Source: Heterodera schachtii
Lineage: Eukaryota; Nematoda; Chromadorea; Rhabditida; Heteroderidae
Length of the DNA stretch: 64,000 bases
Assembly (NCBI GenBank): GCA_023374025.1
Contig: SIJG01000004.1
Coordinates: forward strand, 1,175,226-1,239,225
Reading direction: 5' to 3'
Each line of letters begins with the position of its first letter. Within the stretch, counting starts at the first letter, position 1. A program made the translations under genes and the position numbers. The notes beneath the pieces are model-generated. The model saw only the letters and a program-made list of their open reading frames with translations. It ran no database searches and had not been told where the DNA came from. Shown here piece after piece: positions 25,340 to 36,700 of the stretch.

Positions 25340-25728
25340 TAACCAAAACGCGAAACAGAAAAAAATTTAGACGGAGAAAAGTAAATACTGTTTTTTCTAT
25401 TAAAAATGAAGAGTTAGTACGCCAAAGTGAGAGAAATTACATTCGACTTTTTTTTTTGAATTCGGGTCCGGGATTCGAAATTGGTTGAATGGATATCATT
25501 TTCGTGATATGCGACCACGAAATACCATAAGAACTATGTATATTTTTAGAGAATTTAAAAAAATAGTGCTAAATTTTGAAAAAATTCAAAAATTGTATAT
25601 AAAAACCGAAAATTTCCGACTCAATCTTATAATTGGACAAAAAAAATTTTTGGTCTTTTAATCGGGGGTCTTCTACTCGAGGGATGTCTTTTATTGTTCA
25701 ACCCTCTCAAATTTTGTAGATTATTATT
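25340..25728. other. AT-rich spacer upstream of membrane protein gene
   Basis: Mostly A/T runs. At 25455-25500 the words GATTCGAAATTGGTTGAATGG and, later, GATATCATTTTCG resemble 28165-28205 (TTCGGAATTGGTTAGAATG), which may be a short dispersed repeat. The core promoter of the following gene must lie here, but no clear TATA box is visible. Confidence 0.35.
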
Positions 25729-26540
25729 ATGACGAAGTCGAAGTCCAGTAGCGGAACGACTCGTTCCAAGAAGCGTACCGCTGACCAAGTTGTAAAGACG
25801 GTGTTCCGTCGCAAAGTCTGTCTGTTCTGCTTTATGGCCTCACTGATTGTTTTCGCGCTGGTCCTTGGTTTGGCCATCACTTTGACAGTTATCACAGTGA
25901 ACAATTGGGTAAACAAATGAATGTCTCTTTTTCCATAACCTTTCACGCTGTTTTCAGAAGGAAATCGGCGTGCTTCTTAACAAACAATCGGCGTTGAAGA
26001 GCCGCTCGGACATTGAAGCGTTTTATGAAATTGACTGCCCAATTTACAGTGACAACTCCAAACTTCCGGACAAATGGGACCAATTTGATTTGGTAATATG
26101 CAATAATAAATGTAAATTAGTCATTTCTCTCTGTTCGCACAACAGGCATTCTGCAATCGCTATTGTGATCGCAACCAAATGTTCGAGTTTATGTACCGTC
26201 AACTCGACCCCAACCGGAAATCTTCAGCCAAGAGCAAAGACAATCAAGAGCTTATGTGTCCCATATATATTGAATTCGTAAGCAATTGTTTTGCTTTTGC
26301 CGAGAAAAACATTTTGAACGAATTTGCTTTTAGAAACAATGTCAGATGGAGGAAGGCGGTCACTGTGAGGAGAAGTTATTCAGCGAGGAATTCACCGAAT
26401 TCGTTCAACACGGGAGTAAGTCAATGCTTTTTGTTACAATATTTGACAATGATGATTTAAGGGCGGTGGTGACACTTCGTCCAAGGAAGGGAATGAGACG
26501 ATTGGCACGTGCGTTCCCTGCCCCTCCTAATCCGAATTAA
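25729..26540 (+). CDS. Small type II membrane protein with Cys-containing ectodomain
   Basis: Family not recognised. Exon 1 (25729-25908) has a basic cytoplasmic head (SGTTRSKKRTADQVVKTVFR, then RK) and one transmembrane helix (CLFCFMASLIVFALVLGLAI plus TLTVITV). Exon 2 (25958-26092) and exon 3 (26146-26277) join in phase 0 and contain AFYEIDCPIYSDN, AFCNRYCDRNQMFEFMYRQL and LMCPIYIEF. Exon 4 begins at 26334 with KQCQMEEGGHCEEK. About six cysteines lie outside the membrane, so disulfides are likely. The end is ambiguous. A perfect GTAAGT donor after 26414 gives a short tail, while unspliced reading continues to TAA 26538-26540. Basic residues inside and no signal peptide predict type II topology. 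A polyadenylation signal AATAAA lies at 26627. Confidence 0.68.
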
Positions 26541-27192
26541 AGGAAAAAGCTGATGTTTATCTGTCCATGTTAATCTATTGTTAAATATATATTTGTTGTA
26601 TTTATGTAATTGTTTTTGAAAGTTCAATAAATATTTGGATACGACAGAAATCGCATTCTTTGCATTTTTATGTGGTGAGAGTTAGTTTTTCTATTCACAT
26701 ATTTTTAGCAATTCAATTTCAACCAACAAAACATTGTTTTGTCTTTGTATGGGGAGAGTGGTGCCCTTCCTCCCCTCCCATTTCCAACTTCGTTATTAAC
26801 GGTCGTTTTGCTCCTCTTTCGTCGATGGATGGATGAACCATCGGCGGTCGATGGAGAGGAGGGAGAGAGTGTATGGGCGAATGCGGGGAGAGAGGGCGGG
26901 GGGAGGGGAAGGCCCACCGCCAGCAGCGGATTCCCCTTTCCCCTCCCTCCCCTACTTTTCCTTTACCATCCATTCATTCCTTCGTTTCGTTCAGTTCCTC
27001 CTATTCCCTCCCTCATTCATTCCCAATTCGTCATTCATTGCTTTTTCTTTTGCTTTGTCATTTGGTCCTTCTTCCTCTCTCTGTTTGTTTTTTCAATTCG
27101 TTCAACAATTCACAACACTTTAATTTCAATTCCATCAACATTTTCTAGTTTTATATTGACTTTTGCAATAAATTGAAGCCTTCTCATCCGAA
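26541..27192. other. Intergenic; simple sequence and thymosin promoter
   Basis: A purine-rich block (26820-26930) is followed by a long C/T-rich tract (26930-27130) that reads as chance Ser/Phe/Pro ORFs in several frames. The tract leads into the 5' UTR of the beta-thymosin gene. A candidate acceptor TTTTCTAG at about 27148 precedes its ATG. Confidence 0.4.
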
Positions 27193-27863
27193 ATGTCTGT
27201 GCCTGAAACTCATTCGCCGACCGTTGAGCAATTGCCAAAACTTCCAACGGAATTGCAGTCCGAAGTTGCTCAACGGGCTGGGCTAAAGCATGTGACGACG
27301 CTGGAAAAGAATGTGCTGCCGACTAAGGAGGGTCAGTTTCAAGGAAGGCATTAAGCTTAGCTTTACCGTCAATGGCACTCCCATTACAAATGAAAATTAT
27401 GGCCAAAAATGAAAGGATTTAATTTTTGAGTGGCAATATTTGATTGTGAGCGAGTTCAAAAATAGAAATTTGGAAACTTTTGCAGAATTGTTCATACAGC
27501 ACACCCAGTGTTATATTGACTAAATGTTTTAGATTTGGAGGAGGAGCGCAAACACGAGAGCTTCAAGAAGGGCATTCAGAACTTTGACGCGCTCAAATTG
27601 CGCCACGTGGAGACGGAGGACAAATGCATGTTGCCCTCATCAAATGACATTGCCGTGGAGAAGACGCCACAGCTGGCCGCGGAGTTCGACCAGTCCGGAC
27701 TGAAACACGTGGAAACGACGGTGAAGACCAACATCGAAGGTGGGAAAAGGAGAGAAACCGGGAAGAAGTTGACTATTTTGGGGATTTTAAACGCAATCGA
27801 AATGCCAGAAATTCATATTTTCCTTTTATTTTATTAGTGATTGACAAGGCGGAGCAAAACTAA
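27193..27863 (+). CDS. tth-1: Multi-repeat beta-thymosin (tetrathymosin-like)
   Basis: An actin-monomer-binding protein of the cytoskeleton. Exons 27193-27331, 27533-27739 and 27838-27863 join in phase 1 to give 123 residues. Three thymosin/WH2 units are visible: LKHVTTLEKNVLPTKE, LRHVETEDKCMLPSSNDI and LKHVETTVKTNIE. Each is preceded by an amphipathic helix (LQSEVAQRAG, FKKGIQNFDAL, LAAEFDQSG) and uses the family's LKHV-E/T core. The protein ends VIDKAEQN. The Caenorhabditis protein has four units, so this one seems to be a three-unit version unless an exon is skipped in my model; the 201-bp first intron shows no extra unit. Identification of the family is firm; calling it the tth-1 orthologue rests on the repeat architecture. 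Confidence 0.88.
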
Positions 27864-28473
27864 GCCAATGGCGTGACATAACAACAGATGTTTTGAAGAC
27901 GGATTTATGACGATTATTTTTGGTGTCTTGATTTGCTTTCTATTTTGTACCTTCTTTATTTGGTGAGCTTTACAAATTCCAGAGATTATGAGATAAATCG
28001 CGTTAATTCTGCTATTCATACGGTTGTTGTTTTTTTGCCACGCTTCCATTATGAATGAGTTGTCGGGAGGAATGACGGTAATAAAGTCGTAAAAATTCTT
28101 TGTAACGTTCACGCATATTGGACAAACATTTGAACAAAAAGCCAAAATTAAATTTAATTTCGAAATCTCGGGGGTTCGGAATTGGTTAGAATGAATATCT
28201 AATCTAGTTCAGTGATTTCAAAAAACTCCGGAAACATTTTTCACTACTTTTGGTCCAGTTTTTTGTCAAGGGGGATAAGGATACAAATCGAAAAGTCAGA
28301 GCTCTATGGGAGAATGTATTTAAACAAGAAAAAAGTCAATAAATTCATTGATAAAAGGCGGAAAAATATATAACAATGGTAGTGATATGTATGAGATGCT
28401 GAAGATGGGAAAAAATAAATCCACAAAAGAAATAGAAAAGATATGTTTGACGAAATTAGAAGATGTGAACAAA
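27864..28473. other. Convergent intergenic after thymosin and calpain genes
   Basis: AT-rich 3' flanks of both genes. A short stretch at 28165-28205 resembles 25455-25500. No gene or structured repeat seen. Confidence 0.4.
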
Positions 28474-31400
28474 TCATCTATAAACCGGAAAAGGGCCATG
28501 CAAATAACCGATTGTTTCCGTTTGTAACGGTGGAAAATTCTGAGCGGAAGCAAATTCAGTGCTGGGCACAAAGTCGCGCAGTTGTGGGAATTTTGTTTGG
28601 TGGTAAACCCATCGATGAGTGACCATAAAAGATTGGGAGGGTTCGAAGTGCGTCAAAAGAGTGACAATCTGAAGAAAACGGGGAGGGCTTTTTACATGAA
28701 ATAAAAACAGGGAAAGCAATTCCCATTTAAAATGGACTCATTTTGCATTTCATTTAAAATCACTAAAAGATTGCAAAACGGCAAAATGTTCATATGACAC
28801 GCAATTTTAATCATTGTCCATAAACAATTATTGAAGTCCCAGGTGATAAAGAAGGACCTGTCGATGCAGCGGAGGGATGGAATCGAACGCAAGCAAAGAA
28901 GAGCGAGTGGAAAGAACATTTGTTGAGTTTTGACAATCGGAATGGACCTAAAATGAGAAAATGTGGGATTAAATTCGAAAAATATTGCGCAAATAGGAAG
29001 AAATGGATATTTGAGCAAAAAAGGTAAACAAAACGAGTCATTAATCCAAAACACGACCTTCAAACAATTGTCCGAGTTGTAATTGTCCACCATTAACGCC
29101 AAACCAGCAAATTCATTGGTGAGATAACGTGTGGCAATCCCAGAAGAAGACTCAAAATTGGACAATGTGTAATAAAGTCAGTCAAATAACCAAAAACCAA
29201 CATTTTGGAGGACGCCTTCTTTGAGCAGCAAAGAACACATTGACTGCCGCAAGTCGTCGAGAGTTGTGGTCCGAAGTTTCATGGTTTGAATTTCCCGTGA
29301 ACTTAAATTGTAAGAGAAATCAATGGGTATCTAATTTTATAAATACTCTAAATTTTTCGATCACCTGTGTATGACAATAGTCCCCGGAACCATTTGTTCT
29401 CCAAATTTTGAAAATGAATGGGCACAGAGCAAATACTCTCCACGAGGCAAAAAAGTGTCATCAATTCGCACACACGGCAAAACTCGACGCGATGACCGGC
29501 AAATCAGTTCACCTGATAATAATGGAATGAATGGCAGTCGGTGGAAAACACCGTCCGAAGTTACCAGGCGTAGCCTCGCCGCCCTGTCTATGGAGCAGCA
29601 GCATAATGTCAACTTGGTCCAACATGGTCCGAGCATGTTGTTGGAAAAGAGTCGCACAGAGTTCAGTTGGTTCGTCGATTAACAGTCGAATCATGCTTAA
29701 AAAAAATTTATGCGTTTGCATCGAGTGCTTTTGGTCACCATGAGTTTTGCTGGTCCCACCCGATGTCCACCGAATAGCGCGTCGCTGTCCACCCATGATG
29801 TTCTCTCAGCTGCGTAATGTCGACCGCGTCGAAATAGAACACAAATTGTTCAAAAGGCATCCAAAATGTGCCCGGACCAAACACGGAATCCGCGGCGAGC
29901 TCCCTTCTCAGCTGGTGAGTCCAACCGGGCCATTCGCTGCTGAATTCGCCGCGCCAAACAAAGTTTTCTCCCCATGGGTTGCGCAACAGTACCAGTCTAC
30001 TTGGACAGAGATAGACACATTATTTTAGACTGTTTCTCAAGTTACCGATGCCCATCCTTGGTTTGGCGAACATCCAGCAGCGAATAGGCATGTTGGGGCG
30101 AAAGTCCAACCCGTTGGAATTCCGCCTCGTCCATAGTCCGTTTACCTTTAATTATGGATTCAATTTTCACGGTAAGGGGCCAGCATTTATTGCATTTAAT
30201 TGTCAATGGAATGGACAATTGGAAAATAAAAGATTTTGGGACAGGGCTGAGAATGTTGGAATGTCACAAATATCCAAGAGACCATAAAAAGGTCGAAGTT
30301 AAGATAAATTTGCAAAAAAACTGACCAGCACCACAAGAACATCCCATCAGAAAGCGCGCTTCTCTCGCACTTATCAGCTTAGCCCAAGCGATGTCCAAGT
30401 CAGCGGTCCGGGACTGTTGGTCCATGTCCAAATATTCAAGGTCAATGGAAAGTGTCGGTTGACCCGTGAGAGTTGAAAGTCCTAATGAAGAACAAAATGT
30501 TATGGTAATTACCCCAACCATTTAAATTGATGCCTTCCACAGTTCGTCCAGCTCGCAGAATGGCAAAATTCCCATAAGCTTTGGCAAGTGCCTTCTCAAC
30601 CAATGACACCCAAAGTTGGTTTTTCCTCCCAACCGCAAAAATCAGGCGTCGATTTGACCGATGACATGGGAAAAAATCGTCGACGATAATCCGCTGCCAA
30701 ATTCCGTCAATACAAAGCCTAATAAAAACCGATAAGACCAAAATTATGTTGCCACAAACCTAACTTCGTAGACCCCTCTATGGTTATACTCCTTAGTAAT
30801 GAACAGTTTCTCGAGAATGTCGGGCCGTTCAGCAATGACAGCCAACGCAGACAAAAGCCAACAATTGCCAAGCAGACCTAAACTATGGAACATGACAAGA
30901 TGCGAATGGGGGAGGAGGATGACCTTGCTCAATGTCCGTCGGTTGGGGGTCGTTGAACACAGACCACCGGGACAGTCGACCGTCACGAGTGACAATTTGG
31001 TCGGGCCGTAACCAAACTATGGCGAGGTCCCTGCGCTCCAATTGGGCAAGTGACCCGACCGAACGATTGGAGTGGGAGAAGGAATCGTCGACGAAAAATT
31101 GGCCATTTTTTCTATTTAAGGAAAAGTTTCAGAAAAAGCAAAAATAAGCAATTTATTCCAGTAGCAACTCATTCAGCGCCATAAAAATAACTGAAAATAA
31201 AAACGGCAAAACCCACTCGCAAAACGACATTATCTCGTGATAATTCTGACTGTGCATTATTGTCTGGTGTTCATCAATCGGCGCATAATTTGACGAATTT
31301 GCTGTGGTCAGTGAAGAAGGACTGAGTTGTGGCTTAAACAATTTCAAATGATAGGAGAATGAAGGTCCAAAAAAGGAAGTGATGGTTATATTGAATTTTA

Positions 31401-33325
31401 GGCGCTTAATTGTTGTGTATTTACTACAACAATAAAATGTTTGATCTTCGACAAAATCCAAATGTTGTCAAATAAGTAATTTATTAAACGGGTAAATGGG
31501 GAGAAGGACAGCAGAGAATAAAATAATAAAATATCAAATGGAGGAATGAATGTGAAAATGCTCAGCGTTGCAAGAACTGGCGAATTCCGCTGATCGGAAT
31601 TGTGTACCGTTGTCGGACACAATTTCTTGGGGAATTCCCATTCTATGGACGAACGATTTGAGCATAGCGACGGTCTTTTCGCTTGTTGCACAACTCATTT
31701 CCTAAACTTCCGGCCATTTTGAATATGCGTCGACCACAACGAGGTACGTTTGGCCGTCTTCGCATGGGCCTGCAGTCGAGATGAATTCGCTCAAAAACTT
31801 CGCTGTGCAGGGATTTCAAAATTTGTGTGCGAAGTGCCGAAGGAATGATGACGGTCGCCCCATACGTGAGACAGCCATCAATTTCGGTGATTTGGTCTCT
31901 TTTTTGATAAATGGCATTAAATCAGTGTCTGTGCATTTTTGTGGCCATTCTTGAGTGGTGAATTTGCTGATCTCTGACGGAGTTCGTCCGTTTTTGTGAA
32001 TCAGCAATTTCTTTGGCCGTGATCGGCAATTGCTCAATTTGGCCTGGAAGACGAAATTGACGTAACAGTCCGTTTCGTCGCAAATATTAGCAATAAAAAT
32101 GTCTTCGTGGGCCTTGGGTTTGGCAATCAGTCGGGACAGGACGTCGGCGTTTATAAATGAATTTGTGTTGACATATTTGATTTCAAATTCATAAAGCATG
32201 ATTTCTTTCGCTTTCTCAAAAGATTTCTGTTGCTCAGCTCCCCATTCCCATTTGGCCTCCTGCTTGAGCAATTCATCAAACGGGCCTCTGAGCTCTCGCA
32301 TTGATTTGATGAACCTAATTCCACAAGGCCGCCACGGTTCACATTGCGCCACTACGGCAGCATTGTAGTGCTGATAAGCACCAAAAAGTGTAGATAAAGG
32401 GGAGGAAGTAGGTGCAAAAGCACTGAAAAGTCGAGCGAATATCCCCATCAGTCGGGTGAGGCATATTCTGATATTTGTTTGTGAATGGGTACTCAGTTCA
32501 GAGCTAAAAACTTGAAGTTCCTTTTTGTTGTGACCGAGCAATAGACCATTTGGTCAAATGGGCTACTGCTCGGTCACAACACCAATAATTAGCCACTCAA
32601 TTTTTGCATTTTATGCCATTTTGTCAATCCATACAAACTTGGCATTAGATGTTTTTGTATCGTAATATTTATGCCGCAACACTTTAAAGCACTTGAATGA
32701 CCAATATAAATCCCTCACCATACTCTTGGAATGTCCCGGCTTCATTGTTGAAGTTTTTGTTCGGCATAAAGGACATTTTAAGTCGAACGGAGGAAAGGGC
32801 TGGCGAAGAGCACAATTCGAATTCTGACAGCACCAGTACCAAGTTGTAACATCTTTAATTCAATCACAGTTACCTATCTACGCTTTGAATTCAATTTCGC
32901 TTGAACTACCCGTGACTCGGTCCGTGTCACACCATGAACACTTCTTCAATGTCGAAGAGTTGGTCTGTGCACAGCTTGGACATGTCCAATTCACAGACTT
33001 GGGTTGAGGATGCTCGCACAAAACAACGGGAGCATGGTAAAAGTGTACATTTTGTTCACTTTTTGGGACGATTGAGTTGGCAACAAAATCAATGGCATTG
33101 TCAATCTTTTCCAATGCCGAGTTGAGGGAAATATGTGGTACTAAAAAACTTTTTAAAGCTTTACTCTCAGCTAACAATAAAAATAAACAAACATTTAATT
33201 TTGTGAAGAAATTTTGATCGCCCATTTACTGAAGGACATTCGAATTGGCACGCTCTACACTTTAAGTCGTTAATTCTATTAATAAGAGTACATCGCTGGC
33301 AACTCCAATTCCTAACTCCATCCAT
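28474..33325 (-). CDS. SOL/calpain-15-type cysteine protease with RanBP2 zinc fingers
   Basis: A non-classical calpain. ATG 33325 follows a TTTTCACAG acceptor. Exon 1 encodes a RanBP2-type zinc finger ([20 protein letters not shown] plus C). A second finger ([20 protein letters not shown] plus C) is near 32950, and an irregular third ([11 protein letters not shown] with LKCPLC) near 32790. The protease begins [20 protein letters not shown], then [15 protein letters not shown]. The catalytic Cys is in [16 protein letters not shown] (about 30870), the His in [13 protein letters not shown] (about 30070) and the Asn in [10 protein letters not shown] (about 29975), so the triad is intact. The C-terminal part has [20 protein letters not shown] and ends [14 protein letters not shown], matching the SOH domain that defines calpain-15/SOL. 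It lacks the EF-hand domain of classical calpains. A decayed gypsy fragment lies in the intron between the finger and protease exons. Exact exon borders are approximate. Confidence 0.87.
31560..32545 (-). mobile_element. Decayed Ty3/gypsy-type retrotransposon pol fragment
   Basis: On the minus strand this reads as pieces of a gypsy polyprotein. The end of the reverse transcriptase/RNase H region has [20 protein letters not shown] and a degenerate [15 protein letters not shown]. An integrase remnant on the far side has [12 protein letters not shown], followed by a stop, then [15 protein letters not shown]. Most of RNase H and the integrase zinc-binding part are missing, the pieces are in different frames, and no gag, protease or LTRs are seen. 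It is a dead fragment inside a calpain intron, in the same orientation as the host gene, and is probably spliced out. Confidence 0.82.
32527..32580. repeat. Near-perfect 26-bp hairpin at the gypsy fragment edge
   Basis: Arms 32527-32552 and 32555-32580 are complementary at 24 of 26 positions around a 2-base loop (GT). The arm starts GTTGTGACCGAGCA. The left arm is the last part of the gypsy coding fragment; the right arm is its inverted copy, so the element appears to end in a small inverted duplication. Confidence 0.85.
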
Positions 33326-33749
33326 TCTCGAAAAATGCTGTGAAAATAAACTGAAATTAATTGAAATTCACATATCATTGCAAAAACAAAAGCTTTTACA
33401 ATTAGTGTCTGCGTCGGCGGAGATTAAAAGAAACTTTTTGGCGTGACTTTTTCTTTTGCTTGGATAATTCATTGCAACGATTGTTTTCCTTTTTCTCTAT
33501 TTCTTACATTTCTACGGCTTTTCCTCTTCTTCTTTTTCGTATCTCTTAATTTTCCTTTTTTTCCTTCCGCATTGACATTGGCATTATTCGCGTCCGCGTC
33601 TTTTATTCGTTTTGTTCGCGTGCCGTGCCTTAATGTTACTTTTCGTTCCTTAATTAATTAATTTTGTTATTTTTATTTCCTCCTTTTTGTGCTTTCGGTT
33701 TTGTCACAATAGTTTATTTTCTATTTAGGTACAAAATACCTAATTCAGT
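33326..33749. other. Divergent promoter region, calpain / hnRNP U-like
   Basis: The only space between the two divergent starts (33325 and 33750), 424 bp, so it should hold both promoters. It is T-rich on the plus strand. AGGTACAAAATACCT, an interrupted palindrome, lies at 33728-33742 immediately before the acceptor for the 33750 ATG. A similar AGGTAAAATACCT lies at about 48463, also between divergent genes. Confidence 0.45.
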
Positions 33750-36700
33750 ATGTCATCAACGCGTTCGCGACGTTCGGGAATTGTGGATTCGGGTGGGCTG
33801 AACCCATCAACGATTCATTTACTCCCAATGGCAAGAGTCAAGAAAGAATTAGAAGCTCGCGGTGCGTATTCTTTCTGTTATTAATTAGGTAATGGACCTT
33901 ACCATTAAACTTTCAGGGCTGGACACAAAAGGCAGTGCAGCTGATTTGGCTTTTCGTCTCCAAGAATATGTTAGACTTGCAGGAGGATTTGTGTCAAAAT
34001 TCGATCCATCGCCCGCCTCAGAACCAACAACACCTCTGAAAAAACGAAAGAGGAAGGTTCGTTTATCTGCTTCTTTGCGCAGGCAATTTAACGTTTCTTG
34101 TAGTTACACATTTACAACAATTTTTGTCTTTCTTTGCTTATTTTGACACAATTTTTAGCAACTCGATGTTGAAGTTGATGAGAATGTTGCTGGCTTTGAT
34201 AGACAAGAAGCATCTTCGCCAGTTGCCGCCAAAACATTTCGGCACTTTTCTTGGGCAATTGCACCCCCAACGGCGCCACACTCCGTGAAAGAGGCGAAAA
34301 AAGAAGAAATAATAGAAAGCGGAAATGAGGAGGAAAGGGACGAAGAGGAAGAAACAGAAAAAGAGCAAAATGATCAAATTCAAATTGGACGAAAAATGGA
34401 GGAAAACGAACGACAGCAAAAGACGAAAGTGGGCGGAGAAGAGGAGGGAGTGGAAGAAGTGGTCCAACAACCGCAAACAACGACAGAAAAAGCAGCGGAC
34501 GCAACACAGCCAACAGCGGAACCGGCGAAAATCCAAGGCAAGTTGGACAAAAATGGAAATGCGAATGGCAGTGCCAATAGCTATTTATTAAATTGGCAAT
34601 ATTTCCTTGTTTACCCCTCCCCCTATACATGTCCCTCTTATGGAATTTAACAAAAAGAATAAAAAGAATTTTATTTTATAGTAATTACATCCGTTGGCGG
34701 CGTCGATGATATTCTACGAAAGAGACGAGAATTGAAGCGAGAAAAGCGAAGGCAAGAACAGCTGAAAAGGGAGGAGGAAAAGAAGAAGAAGGAGGAAGAG
34801 GAAGCGAGGAGGAAAAAAAATGAAGAGGAAACGAGGAGAAAAAGTGAGGAAACAGAAGCGAGAAAACGGAGACATGAAGAGGAAGCGAGGAGGAAGAAGA
34901 AGAAGGAAGAAGAGGAAAGTGAGAAGAGAAGAGAGGAAGAAGAAGCGAAACGTAAAAAGGAGGAAGAGGAAGCAAAAAAGAAGAAGGAGGAGGAAGAAGC
35001 GAAACGGAGGGCCACAACTTCATCAAAAATTGACATTTTGGACAGCATTTTGGATAGTCAACAACAGCTATTGACCAAAAAACAGAAGAAGGATGAGGAT
35101 GACGAGACGGACGACGAAGTAACACAAAAGCAGTTGAAACTTGATTTTATACGCCGCCAACAACGGATGAGCGTTGGCACAAAATCTGTCCCATCATCTG
35201 CGCTAGTTGATATTCAGAAAAGACGGCTCAGCACATCAGGTAATCAGAATAGGGGATGGACGGGGTGGCGTTGTCGCAATTTTCAAGGAACTTAAATTGT
35301 CCTTTACATTACACCTTCAGATCTCCTGCATAGTCCTCCTCCTTCGCCCCCTCCACCGCCAGCAAAATTACAACCAAAGACCTCAACAAATGATCTTTTC
35401 AATGCAAATCCAGTTGGTGCTCAATTTGAGGGACCCTTTAGGACTTACATCGGTTGGGCCGAACACGCCTTTACCACCACCGCCGCCGCCCCCACCTCCG
35501 CCACCGAAACCGGCGGCACAGTTACCGTTCAGCAACGACCCAAAACCGCCTCCACCTCCGCCACCGAAACCGGCACAATTACCGTTCGGCAGCGACCCAA
35601 AACCGCCCCCACCTCCGCCACCGAAACCACCGGCGCGGTTCATTGTCAGCGACCCAAGACCACCCCCACTTCCGCCACCGAAACCGACGTGCAACGTCGC
35701 AACATCAAGCAGTAGCAGCAGCAGTGGTGACACATCGCCAATTATTGCGGGGAGCCGACAAACAACGCCGGAGACAGTAGAGATATCCGAGGCGGACTTG
35801 CTCAAGGACCCGAAGAGTTTATTGAAGAAAGCACAGGAAGTACTCATGCAGAAATTTGGTGGAGGTTGGTATGGACATTTGTTTAAAACGCTGTTTTAAT
35901 TGTGTCCAGGAAACACCGAAGCGGAATCTTCCTCAAATGCCCACTATGAACAGCTTGGCCTTAATATGGACGAGTTCAAAACGGAACCGGATGATGAGGA
36001 CATTAGGCAGTTGCCGGACCCGGAACAATTTCACGGAGAGCCCGTAATACTAAAAGAGAGATATATCATATTAATTCTCAGAAAAATGAAAGACACGGTT
36101 TTGGTCGATTAGAATTTCTGCCTTTTTATCTGTTCATTTCAAAATTTAATGGTACTCAAAGAGCAAATTTACTCAGGTGCCAGAGGACATGGACGACGAT
36201 CTCTTTGAATTGGCCGCCGGTTTGCCACCGAGGAGCAAAAACAACGAACAGGAGCCGAAGCCAGTTGAGGACGAACCATTGCCCGACGCCGAGCATGTTG
36301 AGCTGGACTTTTGTGAGTATATTATTTATTCAGCTTTGTTTTGAGTTATTTATGGATCTGGAATTAGCAAGTACTATTTTCTAGTCCCAGGCCTTCTGGC
36401 CGTCAAAGATTCCGTCCAAAAAGGTTTCCTTCCTCTCAAATACTCCGTCCGAAGTGACCCCTTTTCATTAAAAAAATTTCTTTCCTTATTTGAATGTAAC
36501 ATTTCCTAATTTTCGAAAGTATGAGTGCGTTTTTAGACAACTCCGACTTCAACATGAAGGCATGTCCCAGCAACAAATGGCTTGTCGACCCCGACAATAG
36601 TGATGGTTTTGCGTTGATGTGGGGAGGAGTGCGCGCCAATTGGGGTGTTTTGGTGCCGGACGAGGAAAACCAGCGCGCCGAAATGCCACCAATAGCGTTC

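Noticed and set aside
26705..27176. Several long overlapping ORFs on both strands
   Set aside because: Simple purine/pyrimidine tract that is open in many frames; it is upstream DNA of the thymosin gene.
34112..34630. Minus-strand Leu/Phe/Ser-rich ORFs opposite the charged coil (34112-34630 and 34671-35125)
   Set aside because: These are complements of Lys/Glu-rich coding DNA (AAG/GAG codons read as CTT/CTC).
35383..35847. Minus-strand Gly-rich ORF (154 codons)
   Set aside because: It is the complement of the proline-rich repeat of the hnRNP U-like gene; poly-Gly is a mirror effect of poly-Pro codons.
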